A stretch of 64,000 bases of DNA. Origin: an uncultured Clostridia bacterium (GTDB lineage Bacteria; Bacillota; Clostridia; Oscillospirales; Ruminococcaceae). Each line of letters begins with the position of its first letter. Positions within the stretch are counted from its first letter, which is position 1. The position numbers were made by a program, and so were the translations under genes. The notes beneath the pieces are model-generated. The model worked only from the letters and a program-made list of their open reading frames with translations. It had not been told where the DNA came from and did not search any database. The stretch is taken from assembly GCA_947389015.1 (NCBI GenBank), contig CANDVA010000003.1:1-64000 (forward strand). The letters run 5' to 3'. Below are positions 51,415-60,944 of the stretch, piece by piece.

Positions 51415-53352
51415 TTATCTGATAGTTGAACCGTTCGGCACGTCCTTATCGAGGAACAGCACACGAACGTCGTCCTCGCCTGCGTCGCACGCGAGTATCA
51501 TACCCTCGGAAAGCTCTCCGCAGAGCTTGGCGGGCGCGAGATTTGCCACGAACACTATCTTCTTTCCGATCAAGTCCTCGGGCTTATACCACTTCGCGAT
51601 ACCCGAAACTATCTGTCTGCCGTTTCTGCCGTCGTCGACGGTGAGCTTGAGCAGTTTTTTCGCCTTGGGTATTTTCTCACACGCGATGATCTCGCCGCTG
51701 CGGAGCTTGACCTCGGCAAATTGGTCGATATTGATTATATTCGCCTTGTCTAAGTCCTCGTCCTCGCGGATAGTCTTTGCGGGTTTTATAAACGCGTTCA
51801 GTTCTTCGATCTCCTTGTCAACGTCTATTCTCGGGAACAATACGCCGCCTTTGTGAACGGTGACGTTTTCGGGCAGCTTTCCGAATTCTCCCAAAGTATC
51901 ATATGCTGCAAGGCTCTCGTCCGCGCCGATCTGCTCCCATATCGTGGGCATGGTGCGCGGCATAAATGCCGCAAGCAGTCCCGAGCAGATACGTATCGTC
52001 TCCAACAGGTTATACAGAACGCTTGCCAGACGCGCTTTTTTCTCTTCGCTCTTTCCGAGCACCCACGGTTCGGTCTCGTCGATATACTTGTTCGCGCGGG
52101 AAACTACCTTGAATATCTCCTCCAGCGCTTTGGAGAGCTGTGCCTCCTCGATAAGCGGGGTGACTGTTTCACGCAGCGACTTCGCCATACCGATAAGCTC
52201 GTTGTCGAGCGGTTCGGGTTGTCTGTCTGTCGGCAGCGTGCCGCCGAAATATTTGTCCGCCATTGCCACGGTACGGGAAACAAGGTTGCCCAGATCGTTC
52301 GCAAGGTCGGAATTTATGCGGTTTATCATTATTTCGTTCGAGAAATTGCTGTCCGAGCCGTAGGGCATATCGCGCAGTATCTGATAGCGCACAGCGTCCG
52401 AGCCGTAGCGCTGTGCGAGCACAAACGGGTCGATAACGTTGCCGATAGACTTGGACATCTTCTGCCCGTTAAAGTTTATCCAGCCGTGGCCGTACAGCTT
52501 TTTCGGAAGCGGCAGATCGAGCATCATCAGGATAGCCGGCCATACTATCGAGTGAAAACGTACTATCTCCTTTGCGGTCATATGCATATCGGCGGGCCAG
52601 TACTTGTCGTAATCGTCAAACGCGTCGTTTTCGTAGCCGAGAGCGGTTATATAGTTCGACAGAGCGTCGACCCAGACATATACGACGTGTTTCGTGTCGA
52701 AATCCACGGGAACGCCCCATGTGAACGAGGTGCGCGAAACGCACAGATCTTCAAGTCCCGGCTTTATGAAGTTGTTTATCATTTCGTTGACGCGGCTTTT
52801 CGGCGAGAGATAATCCGTTTCGGTGAGAAACTTCTCCACCTTGTCCGCGAATTCCGACAGCTTGAGGAAGTACGCATCCTCGTGAGCGTCGACGACCTCG
52901 CGTCCGCAATCGGGGCACTTTCCGTCCTTAAGCTGACTCTCCGTCCAGAAGCTCTCGCAGGGCGTGCAGTATTTGCCCTCGTACTGTCCCTTATAAATAT
53001 ATCCCTTATCGTAGAGCTTTCTGAAAATTTTCTGTACGCTTTTTACATGATAGTCGTCGGTGGTGCGGATATAGCGCGTGTAACTGATGTCCATAGTTTC
53101 CCAGAGCTTTTTGAACTTTTCGACGATATTGTCGACATATTCTTTCGGCGCAACGCCCGCGGATTTGGCTTTTTGCTCGATCTTCAGACCGTGTTCGTCA
53201 GTTCCCGTCAGAAACATTACGTCATAGCCCTGCATTCTTTTGAACCGCGCTATCGTGTCGCAGGCTACGGTCGTGTAGCAGTGACCCACGTGCGGTTTGT
53301 CCGACGGATAGTATATCGGAGTAGTTATATAATACTTATTTTTTTCGTTCAT
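51415..53352 (-). CDS. metG: Methionyl-tRNA synthetase
   Basis: It charges tRNA-Met. The 645-aa class I synthetase has HVGH (HIGH-like, 21-24), a zinc knuckle CTPCESFWTESQ...CPDCG, KMSKS in GQKMSKSIGN and a C-terminal EMAP/Trbp111 tRNA-binding domain (LRSGEIIACEKIPKAKKLLK, VDDGRNGRQIVSGIAKWY). It heads a minus-strand operon reaching nth. AAAAGGGGAAG precedes the ATG. Confidence 0.97.
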   Translation of the reverse strand: MNEKNKYYITTPIYYPSDKPHVGHCYTTVACDTIARFKRMQGYDVMFLTGTDEHGLKIEQKAKSAGVAPKEYVDNIVEKFKKLWETMDISYTRYIRTTDDYHVKSVQKIFRKLYDKGYIYKGQYEGKYCTPCESFWTESQLKDGKCPDCGREVVDAHEDAYFLKLSEFADKVEKFLTETDYLSPKSRVNEMINNFIKPGLEDLCVSRTSFTWGVPVDFDTKHVVYVWVDALSNYITALGYENDAFDDYDKYWPADMHMTAKEIVRFHSIVWPAILMMLDLPLPKKLYGHGWINFNGQKMSKSIGNVIDPFVLAQRYGSDAVRYQILRDMPYGSDSNFSNEIMINRINSDLANDLGNLVSRTVAMADKYFGGTLPTDRQPEPLDNELIGMAKSLRETVTPLIEEAQLSKALEEIFKVVSRANKYIDETEPWVLGKSEEKKARLASVLYNLLETIRICSGLLAAFMPRTMPTIWEQIGADESLAAYDTLGEFGKLPENVTVHKGGVLFPRIDVDKEIEELNAFIKPAKTIREDEDLDKANIINIDQFAEVKLRSGEIIACEKIPKAKKLLKLTVDDGRNGRQIVSGIAKWYKPEDLIGKKIVFVANLAPAKLCGELSEGMILACDAGEDDVRVLFLDKDVPNGSTIR

Positions 53353-53426
53353 TGGTATCTTCCCCTTTTCCGGATTTTGTTAAATTTGTAAATATTGCCC
53401 TAAAAAGCACATACTTATATAATTAT

Positions 53427-53455
53427 ATTATAGTACATTTTCACGCATTTTTCAA
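53427..53455 (-). promoter_or_regulatory. Promoter of the metG operon
   Basis: On the minus strand, TTGAAA (53455-53450), a 17-bp spacer and TATAAT (53432-53427). No T-box leader is visible in the remaining 75 bp. Confidence 0.75.
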
Positions 53456-53503
53456 GTATTGTCAAAAAAAACAAGAAATTTTTACATATTACATAAAAAA
53501 GAC

Positions 53504-53532
53504 TTGATTTTTTTTGCATTTTTTAGTACAAT
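53504..53532 (+). promoter_or_regulatory. Promoter of the CdaR/PucR-type regulator
   Basis: TTGATT (53504-53509), a 17-bp spacer and TACAAT (53527-53532). The region is strongly A/T-tracted, typical of UP elements. Confidence 0.7.
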
Positions 53533-53644
53533 AGAGATAGGCACAAATTTCGGGGGCTCGGACTGTGTATTTTTGACAAATCAAGGGGAAGGGTCTGCGC
53601 CGTGAAATTGGGAGAATAGCAAAATATTGGAAAGAGGTACACAA

Positions 53645-54730
53645 ATGTCAAACAGGCTATTTCAGGGAATTGTCCATCAGATGAAGGACACAGTCAACAG
53701 AGTTATCGGCGTTATTGACGAAAACGGAACCATCGTCGCGTGCAGCGATCTTACCAGAGTGGGCGGGGGAAACGATTTCTTCTCCATTGAGCTGGGAGAT
53801 TCGCACGAGGTGTTTATCCGCGACGGATATACCTACAAGCCGTTTGGCGTTCATATCAAGCCCGATTACGCGGTGTTTGTGGAGGGTACCGACGAGTCCG
53901 CTACAAAATACGCGGGCATTATCGCTATTTCTCTTTCCAGTATCAAACAATATTATGACGAAAAATACGACAGGAACAATTTTGTCAAGAATATCATTCT
54001 CGACAATGTTCTGCCGGGCGATATCAGTCTGAAGGCGCGCGAGCTGCACTTCAACGGCGATATCAGCCGCGTGGTGTTCCTGATAAGCGTTATAGCGTCA
54101 AACGATGTTTCGGCGTACGACGTTATTCAGAATTTGTTTCCGGACAAGAACAAGGACTTCGTTTTCAATATCACGGAAACGGATATCGTGCTTGTCAAGG
54201 AGGTCAAGAACAATATCGACGTGAAGGATCTTGAAAAGCTGGCGCGCAGCATTTCCGATACGCTGTCGAGCGAGTTCTTCACGAAGGTAAACGTCGGAAT
54301 AGGCACGCCCGTGCTCGGCGTTAAGGAGCTTGCGCGCTCGTTCAAGGAGGCGCAGACGGCGCTCGAGGTCGGAAAGGTTTTCGATACCGACAAGAATATC
54401 GTATCCTACGATAATCTGGGCATCGCGAGACTTATCTATCATCTGCCGACTACGCTCTGCGATACGTTCCTCAAGGAGGTTTTCAAGAAGAATTCAATAG
54501 AGAGCCTGGATCACGAGACGCTGTTCACCATTCAGAAGTTTTTTGAAAACAGCCTGAACGTTTCGGAGACGTCGAGAAAGCTGTTCGTTCACAGAAATAC
54601 GCTTGTGTACCGTCTGGACAAGATCAAGAAGCTGACGGGTCTCGATCTGCGTGAATTCGATCACGCTATCATTTTTAAGATCGCGCTTATGGTCAAGAAG
54701 TACCTCGCCGCAAATCCGACTAAGTTTTGA
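53645..54730 (+). CDS. CdaR/PucR-type transcriptional regulator
   Basis: The 361-aa protein starts with a sugar-diacid-recognition-like domain (GIVHQMKDTVNRVIGVIDEN, about 1-130). A GGDEF-like CdaR central region (about 150-280) follows, and it ends with a PucR-type HTH (TIQKFFENSLNVSETSRKLF, VHRNTLVYRLDKIKKLTGLD, about 295-350). Ligand and targets are unknown. ATG 53645 follows AAAGAGG. It lies upstream of ftsEX with a 170-bp gap and may or may not control it. Confidence 0.85.
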   Translation: MSNRLFQGIVHQMKDTVNRVIGVIDENGTIVACSDLTRVGGGNDFFSIELGDSHEVFIRDGYTYKPFGVHIKPDYAVFVEGTDESATKYAGIIAISLSSIKQYYDEKYDRNNFVKNIILDNVLPGDISLKARELHFNGDISRVVFLISVIASNDVSAYDVIQNLFPDKNKDFVFNITETDIVLVKEVKNNIDVKDLEKLARSISDTLSSEFFTKVNVGIGTPVLGVKELARSFKEAQTALEVGKVFDTDKNIVSYDNLGIARLIYHLPTTLCDTFLKEVFKKNSIESLDHETLFTIQKFFENSLNVSETSRKLFVHRNTLVYRLDKIKKLTGLDLREFDHAIIFKIALMVKKYLAANPTKF

Positions 54731-54900
54731 TAAAATCTGTAAATTACGGCTGTTTGAGCGGCTGAATTTCCGCTCGGGCAGCCTTGTGGTTTGTTACAGA
54801 ACGTTTTGTATTCTTAATGATTGTACAGAGATAATAGACAGAAAATATATAATTGGGAAATTTGACATTGCTTATTTTTATCGGGGGGAGTTTAAGTTTT

Positions 54901-55587
54901 ATGGTAGAAATGAAAAACGTCAATGTGCATTATTCGAGCGGCGTTGACGCTTTGGTCGACGTAAATCTCCGTATAAACGACGGGGAATTTGTGTTCATAG
55001 TGGGCGGAAACGGTGCGGGAAAATCCACGCTGCTGAAGCTGATGATGAGAGAACTGGTGCCGAGCTCGGGTCGCGTGTTTGTGAACGGGTATAATCTGTC
55101 CAAGCTCAAGGGCAACAAAATAGCGAAATTCCGCCGCTCTATCGGGGTGGTTTTTCAGGAGTTCCGTCTTATTCAGGATTTTACCGCATATGAGAACGTT
55201 TCGTTCGTGCTCAGGATCGCCGATCAGTCGGGAAAATACATACGCCAGAGGGTGCCGTATGTGCTGAACCTTGTCGAGCTTGGTCATAAAGCCAAGAGCA
55301 AGACGAGAGAGCTTTCGGGAGGAGAACAGCAGCGTGTGGCTATCGCCCGCGCCCTGGCTAACGACCCGGGACTGCTTATCGTCGACGAGCCTACGGGCAA
55401 CCTTGACCCCAAGCGTTCATATGAGCTAGTGGGTTTGCTCAAGGAGATCAACCGCTGCGGCACTACCGTGGTCATGATCACTCACGAGCACGAGCTGGTG
55501 CGTTATTACGGCGGCAGGATCATCAATATCGACAAGGGCTCGATAACGTTTGACGAGACGATCGGAGGCAACGATGAGGGCGAGTAA
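54901..55587 (+). CDS. ftsE: Cell-division ATPase FtsE
   Basis: This 228-aa ABC ATPase works with FtsX to activate peptidoglycan hydrolases at the septum or lateral wall. Walker A is GGNGAGKST (Lys41), the signature LSGGEQQR, Walker B LLIVDEPTGNLD and the switch His in MITHEHE. GGGGGGAG lies ten bases before the ATG. Its end overlaps ftsX by 14 bases. Confidence 0.96.
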   Translation: MVEMKNVNVHYSSGVDALVDVNLRINDGEFVFIVGGNGAGKSTLLKLMMRELVPSSGRVFVNGYNLSKLKGNKIAKFRRSIGVVFQEFRLIQDFTAYENVSFVLRIADQSGKYIRQRVPYVLNLVELGHKAKSKTRELSGGEQQRVAIARALANDPGLLIVDEPTGNLDPKRSYELVGLLKEINRCGTTVVMITHEHELVRYYGGRIINIDKGSITFDETIGGNDEGE

Positions 55588-56476
55588 TGTTAGTTACCTT
55601 GTTAAAAAGGGAATTTCCTCCGTCTGGAAAAATTTTATTATGTCATTCGCGAGCTTTTCGATACTTCTTGTAAGTCTGCTGCAAATAAGCATTTCGGTGC
55701 TTGTTATGGCGAATATTAACATAATAATGGGCAATATTGAAGATACGAACCAGATCGCTATCTTTATCGAGGAGGACGCGTCGGATGCGGCTGTTGAGCA
55801 TATCAGGCAGGTTCTCGACGGCAACGCAGATCTTACCGACGTTCAGTATATCTCTCCCGACATGGGTCTCGAGCATTTCAAGGAGGATCTGGGCGAGTAT
55901 TCGGAGTTGCTGGGGTATCTGGAGGAAAACCCCGTGCCGCACTCGTTTTTTGCGAGAGTTACCGATCTGGCGAAGATACGTCCCGTCGTTACGGCGGTGT
56001 CGAGTATCGAGGGCGTGGAGGAGGTAAGAGCGCCGTATGATTTCGCGAGTGCGCTCCAGAATATCCGAAGCACGTTTTCGGTGATCGTTATCGGGATACT
56101 GATCACGCTGGTGATCGTAAGCATTGTTATTATTTCAAATACCATACGTTCGAGTGTATTCTCGCGCCGTAATGAGATAACCATTATGAAGTACGTCGGG
56201 GCGACTAACGGCTTTATAAAGCTGCCGTTCTTCGTGGAGGGTATGTTCGTGGGAATTCTTGCGGGAGCGGCTTCGTGGGGTCTGGCGTGGTTTATCTACG
56301 ACTCTATTTTCTCGCTGTTTACCGATAATTTCACGCTTTGGGAGATGTTTGGGTTCTTTAACCTGATCCCGTTCGACAATGTGTGCTGGACGGTGCTCGG
56401 GATCAACTGCGCGGCGGGCGCTCTGCTCGGCGCGGCCGGTACCGTTATCAGTATGGGAAAATATTTGAAAGTATAA
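55574..56476 (+). CDS. ftsX: Cell-division protein FtsX
   Basis: The 300-aa membrane partner of FtsE has one N-terminal helix (FIMSFASFSILLVSLLQISI), a large extracellular loop (about 50-165) and three C-terminal helices (FSVIVIGILITLVIVSIVII, FFVEGMFVGILAGAASWGLA, VCWTVLGINCAAGALLGAAG). ATG 55574 follows TCGGAGG and overlaps ftsE. The downstream gene is a secreted PDZ-protease, a typical clostridial order. Confidence 0.95.
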   Translation: MRASNVSYLVKKGISSVWKNFIMSFASFSILLVSLLQISISVLVMANINIIMGNIEDTNQIAIFIEEDASDAAVEHIRQVLDGNADLTDVQYISPDMGLEHFKEDLGEYSELLGYLEENPVPHSFFARVTDLAKIRPVVTAVSSIEGVEEVRAPYDFASALQNIRSTFSVIVIGILITLVIVSIVIISNTIRSSVFSRRNEITIMKYVGATNGFIKLPFFVEGMFVGILAGAASWGLAWFIYDSIFSLFTDNFTLWEMFGFFNLIPFDNVCWTVLGINCAAGALLGAAGTVISMGKYLKV

Positions 56477-56536
56477 GGTTTTTCGGCTCAAGTGCCGCCT
56501 ATTGCGGAACTTGCCGATTCAAATAAGGAGAAGACT

Positions 56537-57748
56537 GTGAACAGGAAAATATCACTCGGTATTGCGATAAGTCTGGTCGCGATAGGCTGTGCGATAACGT
56601 TCGTGCTGACCTGGACGGTGTCGCTGAGCACCTACAACACAAAGATATCAAGCTCGGAGAAATACGATGGCGTATATCAAAAGTTACAGGAAATGGACGT
56701 TACCGTGCGCAACAATTTTATATACGCGGGAGCGATGAACAACGAGGCTCTTGAAACCGCCGTAATAAACGGATATGTTTCGGGTATCGGCGATAAATAC
56801 GCGACCTATATGCCCGCGCAGACGTATTACGAGCTTCAGCAGACGAGCAGCGGCGTTGTGAACGGCGCGGGCTTTGAGGCTGAGGCGGACGGAAGCGGCT
56901 ATCTCAGGATAACGAACGTTTACAAGGGTGGCTCGGCGGAGGCGAACGGCGTTGTCGCAGGCGACGTTATAACCGAGATCGACGGACGAAGTCTGCTGTC
57001 GATGGAGGAGGGCGCGGCTCTCGAGAGGATCGCGGGTGAGATTGGTACAAAGCTCACGCTGAGACTTGTGCGCAGCGGCGAGGAGCTTACGGTAAATCTT
57101 ATCCGTCAGCAGATAGATATCTCGTCGGTATCGGACGAGATGTTGAGCGATAATATAGGATATATCCGCATTACGTCGTTCAATGCCAAGACCTCGGAGC
57201 AGTTCTCGAATTCGCTGAACTCGCTCATCGCGGACGGCGCAAAGGCGCTGATAATAGACCTGAGACAGAACGGCGGCGGTATTATCTCGGCGCTGAAGCC
57301 TATGCTGAACAGAATACTTCCCGCGGCGGTCATAGCGACGGCGGAATATGCGGGCGGCGTAACGAAAACGCTTATTGAGACCGATTCGGAGGAATTTATT
57401 GATCTGCCGATCGCGGTGCTTGTGGACGGAGGTACCGCTTCGGCGGCGGAGCTGTTTGCGGTGGCTCTCCGCGACGTTCATAACGCGCGGCTGATAGGCA
57501 CGCAGACTTACGGAAAAGCCGTTATACAGACACAGTATGAATTCTCCGACGGAAGCGCGCTCAGCCTTACTACGGCTACGATAATACCGTATAAGTCAAA
57601 GCAGACTTATGACGGCGTGGGATTAAAGCCCGATTATCTTACGGAGCTGCCCTCGGGCGCGTCGATAGAGTATCTGCCGCACGAGACGGACAGCCAATTG
57701 CAGAAGGCTATCGAGATACTTTCTCCGCAGGCTAATCCGCAGCAGTAA
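56537..57748 (+). CDS. ctpA: C-terminal processing protease, S41
   Basis: The 403-aa membrane-anchored serine protease has an N-terminal signal anchor (ISLGIAISLVAIGCAITFVL), a PDZ domain (about 100-185, KGGSAEANGVVAGDVITEID) and the S41 catalytic core with Ser near 301 in GGTASAAELF and Lys near 326 in GTQTYGKAVIQ. It degrades or processes extracytoplasmic proteins, possibly wall hydrolase regulators of FtsEX. GTG 56537 follows AAGGAG; a longer ATG start at 56492 is less likely. Confidence 0.92.
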   Translation: MNRKISLGIAISLVAIGCAITFVLTWTVSLSTYNTKISSSEKYDGVYQKLQEMDVTVRNNFIYAGAMNNEALETAVINGYVSGIGDKYATYMPAQTYYELQQTSSGVVNGAGFEAEADGSGYLRITNVYKGGSAEANGVVAGDVITEIDGRSLLSMEEGAALERIAGEIGTKLTLRLVRSGEELTVNLIRQQIDISSVSDEMLSDNIGYIRITSFNAKTSEQFSNSLNSLIADGAKALIIDLRQNGGGIISALKPMLNRILPAAVIATAEYAGGVTKTLIETDSEEFIDLPIAVLVDGGTASAAELFAVALRDVHNARLIGTQTYGKAVIQTQYEFSDGSALSLTTATIIPYKSKQTYDGVGLKPDYLTELPSGASIEYLPHETDSQLQKAIEILSPQANPQQ

Positions 57749-57764
57749 ATATCGGGCGCTTGGG

Positions 57765-57846
57765 TGAAGGCTCTTTAAATTAAGAGCTGCACTATACACA
57801 CGCAGCAAAGGCTTTTTGAGTAAGAGCCGCGCAATATAGACACAGG
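57765..57846 (+). repeat. Two tandem imperfect hairpin repeats
   Basis: Units at 57767-57805 and 57807-57846 share a diverged ~40-nt sequence (AAGGCTCTTTAAATTAAGAG versus AAGGCTTTTTGAGTAAGAGC). Each folds on itself (GCTCTT/AAGAGC; GGCTT/AAGAGCC). Confidence 0.55.
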
Positions 57847-57928
57847 AAAATCCAAAAAGTGCCGGCAGGCGTAGCAGTCTGTTTTCGTCAGCGCGGAACG
57901 AGTATGCGGTGACGAGATTTTGGATTTT
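57847..57928 (+). promoter_or_regulatory. Structured leader of greA
   Basis: AAAATCCAAAA (57847-57857) pairs with TTTTGGATTTT (57918-57928), enclosing CGTCA/TGACG (57886-57914) and a GCCGGCAGGC segment. It ends just before the greA ribosome binding site. No riboswitch family is recognised. Confidence 0.5.
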
Positions 57929-57949
57929 CAAATCAAAGGAGGATAATAT

Positions 57950-58435
57950 ATGAATAAACCTATTACCGTATTGACCCGTAAGGGCGAGCAGAAGCTTAAA
58001 GAGGAACTGAACGAGCTGAAATCCGTTCGCCGCCGCGATATTGCGGAAAAGATCAAGGTGGCTCTTTCGTTCGGCGATTTGTCCGAGAACAGCGAATACG
58101 ACGAGGCGAAGAATGAACAGGGTATGATAGAGTCGAGGATCGCGGAGATCGAGCAGACGTTGGCTCACGCGCAGGTCATCGACGACGAGGACGTTTCCAC
58201 GGAAAAGGTCGGTATCGGTACTACGGTAAAGATACTCGATATGGAAATGAATGATGAAATGGAGTTTAAAATGGTCGGCACTAAGGAAGCCGATATAAGC
58301 AGCGGAAAGATGTCCGACGAGTCGCCTATCGGAGCGGCTATTATGGGTCACGAGGTCGGCGAGGAGGTAGAGGTCGAAACGCCGTCGGGTGTTGTAGGCT
58401 TCAAGATATTGGAGATCAGAAAAGACGACGAATAA
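57950..58435 (+). CDS. greA: Transcript cleavage factor GreA
   Basis: It rescues backtracked RNA polymerase. The 161-aa protein has an N-terminal coiled coil with the acidic tip residues (LSENSEYDEAKNEQGMIESR) and a C-terminal FKBP-like domain (ISSGKMSDESPIGAAIMGHE, VGEEVEVETPSGVVGFKIL). AAGGAGG precedes the ATG. It lies 16 bp upstream of lysS, a common Firmicutes pair. Confidence 0.97.
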   Translation: MNKPITVLTRKGEQKLKEELNELKSVRRRDIAEKIKVALSFGDLSENSEYDEAKNEQGMIESRIAEIEQTLAHAQVIDDEDVSTEKVGIGTTVKILDMEMNDEMEFKMVGTKEADISSGKMSDESPIGAAIMGHEVGEEVEVETPSGVVGFKILEIRKDDE

Positions 58436-58451
58436 CAGAGGAGAAATAAAA

Positions 58452-59954
58452 ATGGCAGAGAATGAAGAAGTAGTTGAGATGACGCAGGAGGAGCTTGACG
58501 AGCAGCACAGAGTGAGGCTTGAGAAGCTCAGGGGCTTGAAGGACGCGGGAAAGGATCCGTATACTATCACGAAATTCCCCGTGGATATATACAACAGCGA
58601 GATACGCGGTCGCTTTGAGGAGCTGGAGAACAAGGACGTCGTTATTGCGGGAAGAATGATGTCGCGCAGAATTATGGGCAAGGCAAGCTTTTTCGACGTT
58701 CGCGACAGTTCCGACAGAATGCAGGTCTACGTGCGTATAGACGGCGTGGGTGAGGATAAGTTTGCGGAGTTCAAGAAGTGGGACTTAGGAGATATTGTCG
58801 GCGTTAAGGGGTATGTTTTCAAGACGAAAACGGGCGAGATCTCCGTTCACGCAAAGGAGATCACGTTGCTGTCGAAGTCTCTGCTGCCGCTGCCCGAGAA
58901 GTGGCACGGTCTCAAGGACAAGGAAGAGCGTTACAGGAAGCGCTATCTTGACCTTATCGCTAATCCCGACGTAAAGGACGTTTTTGTAAAGCGTTCGAGG
59001 ATTTTGTCAGAAATTCGCAAGTTCCTTGACGGTCACGGGTATGTCGAGGTCGATACTCCCGTGCTTCTGCCGCTGGAGATAGGCGCGGCGGCGAGACCGT
59101 TCAAGACGCACCATAATGCGCTGGATATCGATATGTATCTGCGTATCGAGACGGAGCTGTACTTAAAGCGCCTGATAGTCGGCGGTTTTGACAAGGTTTA
59201 CGAGGTGGGACGTATCTTCCGCAACGAGGGCATGGACTCAACCCACAATCCCGAGTTTACTACGATCGAAATGTATCAGGCGTATATCAACTATTTCGAT
59301 ATGATGGATCTTATCGAGGACTTGTACAGAACGGTAACGCTCAACGTCTGCGGCACGGATACGGTAACGTATCAGGGCAAGGAGATCGCGGTCGGAAAGC
59401 CTTGGGAGCGCCTTACTATGATAGAGGCGGTCAAGAAGTACGCGGGCGTGGATTACAACGATTGGGCGACCGATGAGGACGCGCGGGCGTGCGCAAAGTC
59501 GAAGGGCATTGAGGATGAGATAAATGCGAATTCCACAAAGGGCGACGTGCTTATCGCGTTCTTTGAGGCGTTTGTTGAGGACAAGCTGATACAGCCTACG
59601 GTCATCTATGATTATCCCGTGGAAAACTCTCCGCTCGCAAAGCGAAAGCCCGAATTTCCCGCGTTTACGGAGCGTTTCGAGTACTTTATTAACGGAATGG
59701 AGTTCGGAAACGCGTTCTCGGAGCTGAACGACCCGCTCGATCAGAAGGAGCGCTTTGTGAAGCAGGTCGCGGCAAAGCGCGCTCAGGGCGGCAACGACGC
59801 GCAGGTGGACGAGGACTTCATTACCGCGCTGGAATACGGACTTCCCCCTACGGGCGGACTGGGCTTCGGGTTTGACAGACTGGTAATGCTGCTGACCGAT
59901 TCGGCAAGCATACGCGACGTTCTGCTGTTTCCGACGATGCGCCCGCAGGTATAA
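58452..59954 (+). CDS. lysS: Lysyl-tRNA synthetase, class II
   Basis: The 500-aa enzyme charges tRNA-Lys. It has an N-terminal OB anticodon-binding domain (VVIAGRMMSRRIMGKASFFD), motif 2 (YEVGRIFRNEGMDSTHNPEF) and motif 3 (GLPPTGGLGFGFDRLVMLLT). AGAGGAG precedes the ATG. It is co-transcribed with greA. Confidence 0.97.
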   Translation: MAENEEVVEMTQEELDEQHRVRLEKLRGLKDAGKDPYTITKFPVDIYNSEIRGRFEELENKDVVIAGRMMSRRIMGKASFFDVRDSSDRMQVYVRIDGVGEDKFAEFKKWDLGDIVGVKGYVFKTKTGEISVHAKEITLLSKSLLPLPEKWHGLKDKEERYRKRYLDLIANPDVKDVFVKRSRILSEIRKFLDGHGYVEVDTPVLLPLEIGAAARPFKTHHNALDIDMYLRIETELYLKRLIVGGFDKVYEVGRIFRNEGMDSTHNPEFTTIEMYQAYINYFDMMDLIEDLYRTVTLNVCGTDTVTYQGKEIAVGKPWERLTMIEAVKKYAGVDYNDWATDEDARACAKSKGIEDEINANSTKGDVLIAFFEAFVEDKLIQPTVIYDYPVENSPLAKRKPEFPAFTERFEYFINGMEFGNAFSELNDPLDQKERFVKQVAAKRAQGGNDAQVDEDFITALEYGLPPTGGLGFGFDRLVMLLTDSASIRDVLLFPTMRPQV

Positions 59955-60056
59955 GGGTCAAGAAAAAATTGGTTTGGTAGTCGGTTATGCGTAGACAGCG
60001 CCCTGCTTGGGCGTTTGTTTCGCGTGACCGACTGCCGTTTTGCAGAGGTGTGGAAT

Positions 60057-60851
60057 ATGTCAAAAAAGGAAGACGAGAGACAGCGCAAGGCTCACGAGGA
60101 GTATATAGAGCTTCTGAAAATGAAACAGGGGCTTATTGAGGAAAGCGAGCTTATTCCCGAAACGGGATACGTCAAAATGCCCGAGATGAACGCGTGGGAA
60201 AAGTTCAAAAACTATGTGTATCACAATAAGGTGTTTATATTGATCGGGGCTTTTTTCGTCGCGCTGTTTACCTTCCTTACGGTTCAGCTCGTCACGCGCA
60301 AGGTCAACGATTTGTATGTACTCGTGATCTCCACCTCCCCGGAGTCGGAGCTTGGGTGGAGATACGGCGATCTGGAGGAGGCGCTGACAAAATACTGTCC
60401 CGATTTCGACGGGAACGGATACGTCAAGGTCGGCGTAAATTATATCGATCTGTCGTTTGCGAGCGGCGCGTCGGATTACAACAGTGCGCAGTCGATGAAG
60501 TTCTCCGCGGAGGTATACACGGGAGACAGCCAGATGTATATCGCGGACGAGGGCTTCTGGGAACAGATGTATGAAGCGGAGGGACTGGAGGAAGAGCTTT
60601 TCGTGGACTTTTCGGAGTATTTCACCGACGATAAGCTTTTTAAGGGAGTCGGGCTGCACATAAACGCCACCGATCTGCATAAAGACGCGCGCTGGGATAC
60701 TTGTTCGGACAAGATAAACCTTTATTTGCGGTGCGAGTATCCCTCTGCGACAGGCAATCAAAAGGAAGCGGACGAGCAGCGCAAGCGCGCGCAGACAGTA
60801 TTGCGGAATATCGTTGACGGCAACGTCGTCAATCCCCCGACAGAGGAGTAA
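60057..60851 (+). CDS. Single-pass membrane protein, unknown function
   Basis: The 264-aa protein has a charged cytoplasmic N terminus, one transmembrane helix (VFILIGAFFVALFTFLTVQL, about 54-73) and an extracytoplasmic domain rich in acidic and aromatic residues (YGDLEEALTKYCPDFDGNGY, EGFWEQMYEAEGLEEELFVD). No family recognised. ATG 60057 follows AGAGGTG. It follows lysS by 102 bp. Confidence 0.75.
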   Translation: MSKKEDERQRKAHEEYIELLKMKQGLIEESELIPETGYVKMPEMNAWEKFKNYVYHNKVFILIGAFFVALFTFLTVQLVTRKVNDLYVLVISTSPESELGWRYGDLEEALTKYCPDFDGNGYVKVGVNYIDLSFASGASDYNSAQSMKFSAEVYTGDSQMYIADEGFWEQMYEAEGLEEELFVDFSEYFTDDKLFKGVGLHINATDLHKDARWDTCSDKINLYLRCEYPSATGNQKEADEQRKRAQTVLRNIVDGNVVNPPTEE

Positions 60852-60944
60852 ACGGCTTTTTCTCGCCGCAGTTCACGGGCGTATGGGCGGACTTCCCCTG
60901 CCCCGCGCGGATATCGCAGGGGATATGCTCCGAAAGCTGCCGTC

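Noticed and set aside
51853-53391. 512-codon plus-strand open frame
   Set aside because: It is antisense to metG, whose HIGH and KMSKS motifs are unambiguous.
53353-53626. T-box leader for metG
   Set aside because: The leader after the mapped promoter is only about 75 bp and has no T-box sequence or specifier stem.
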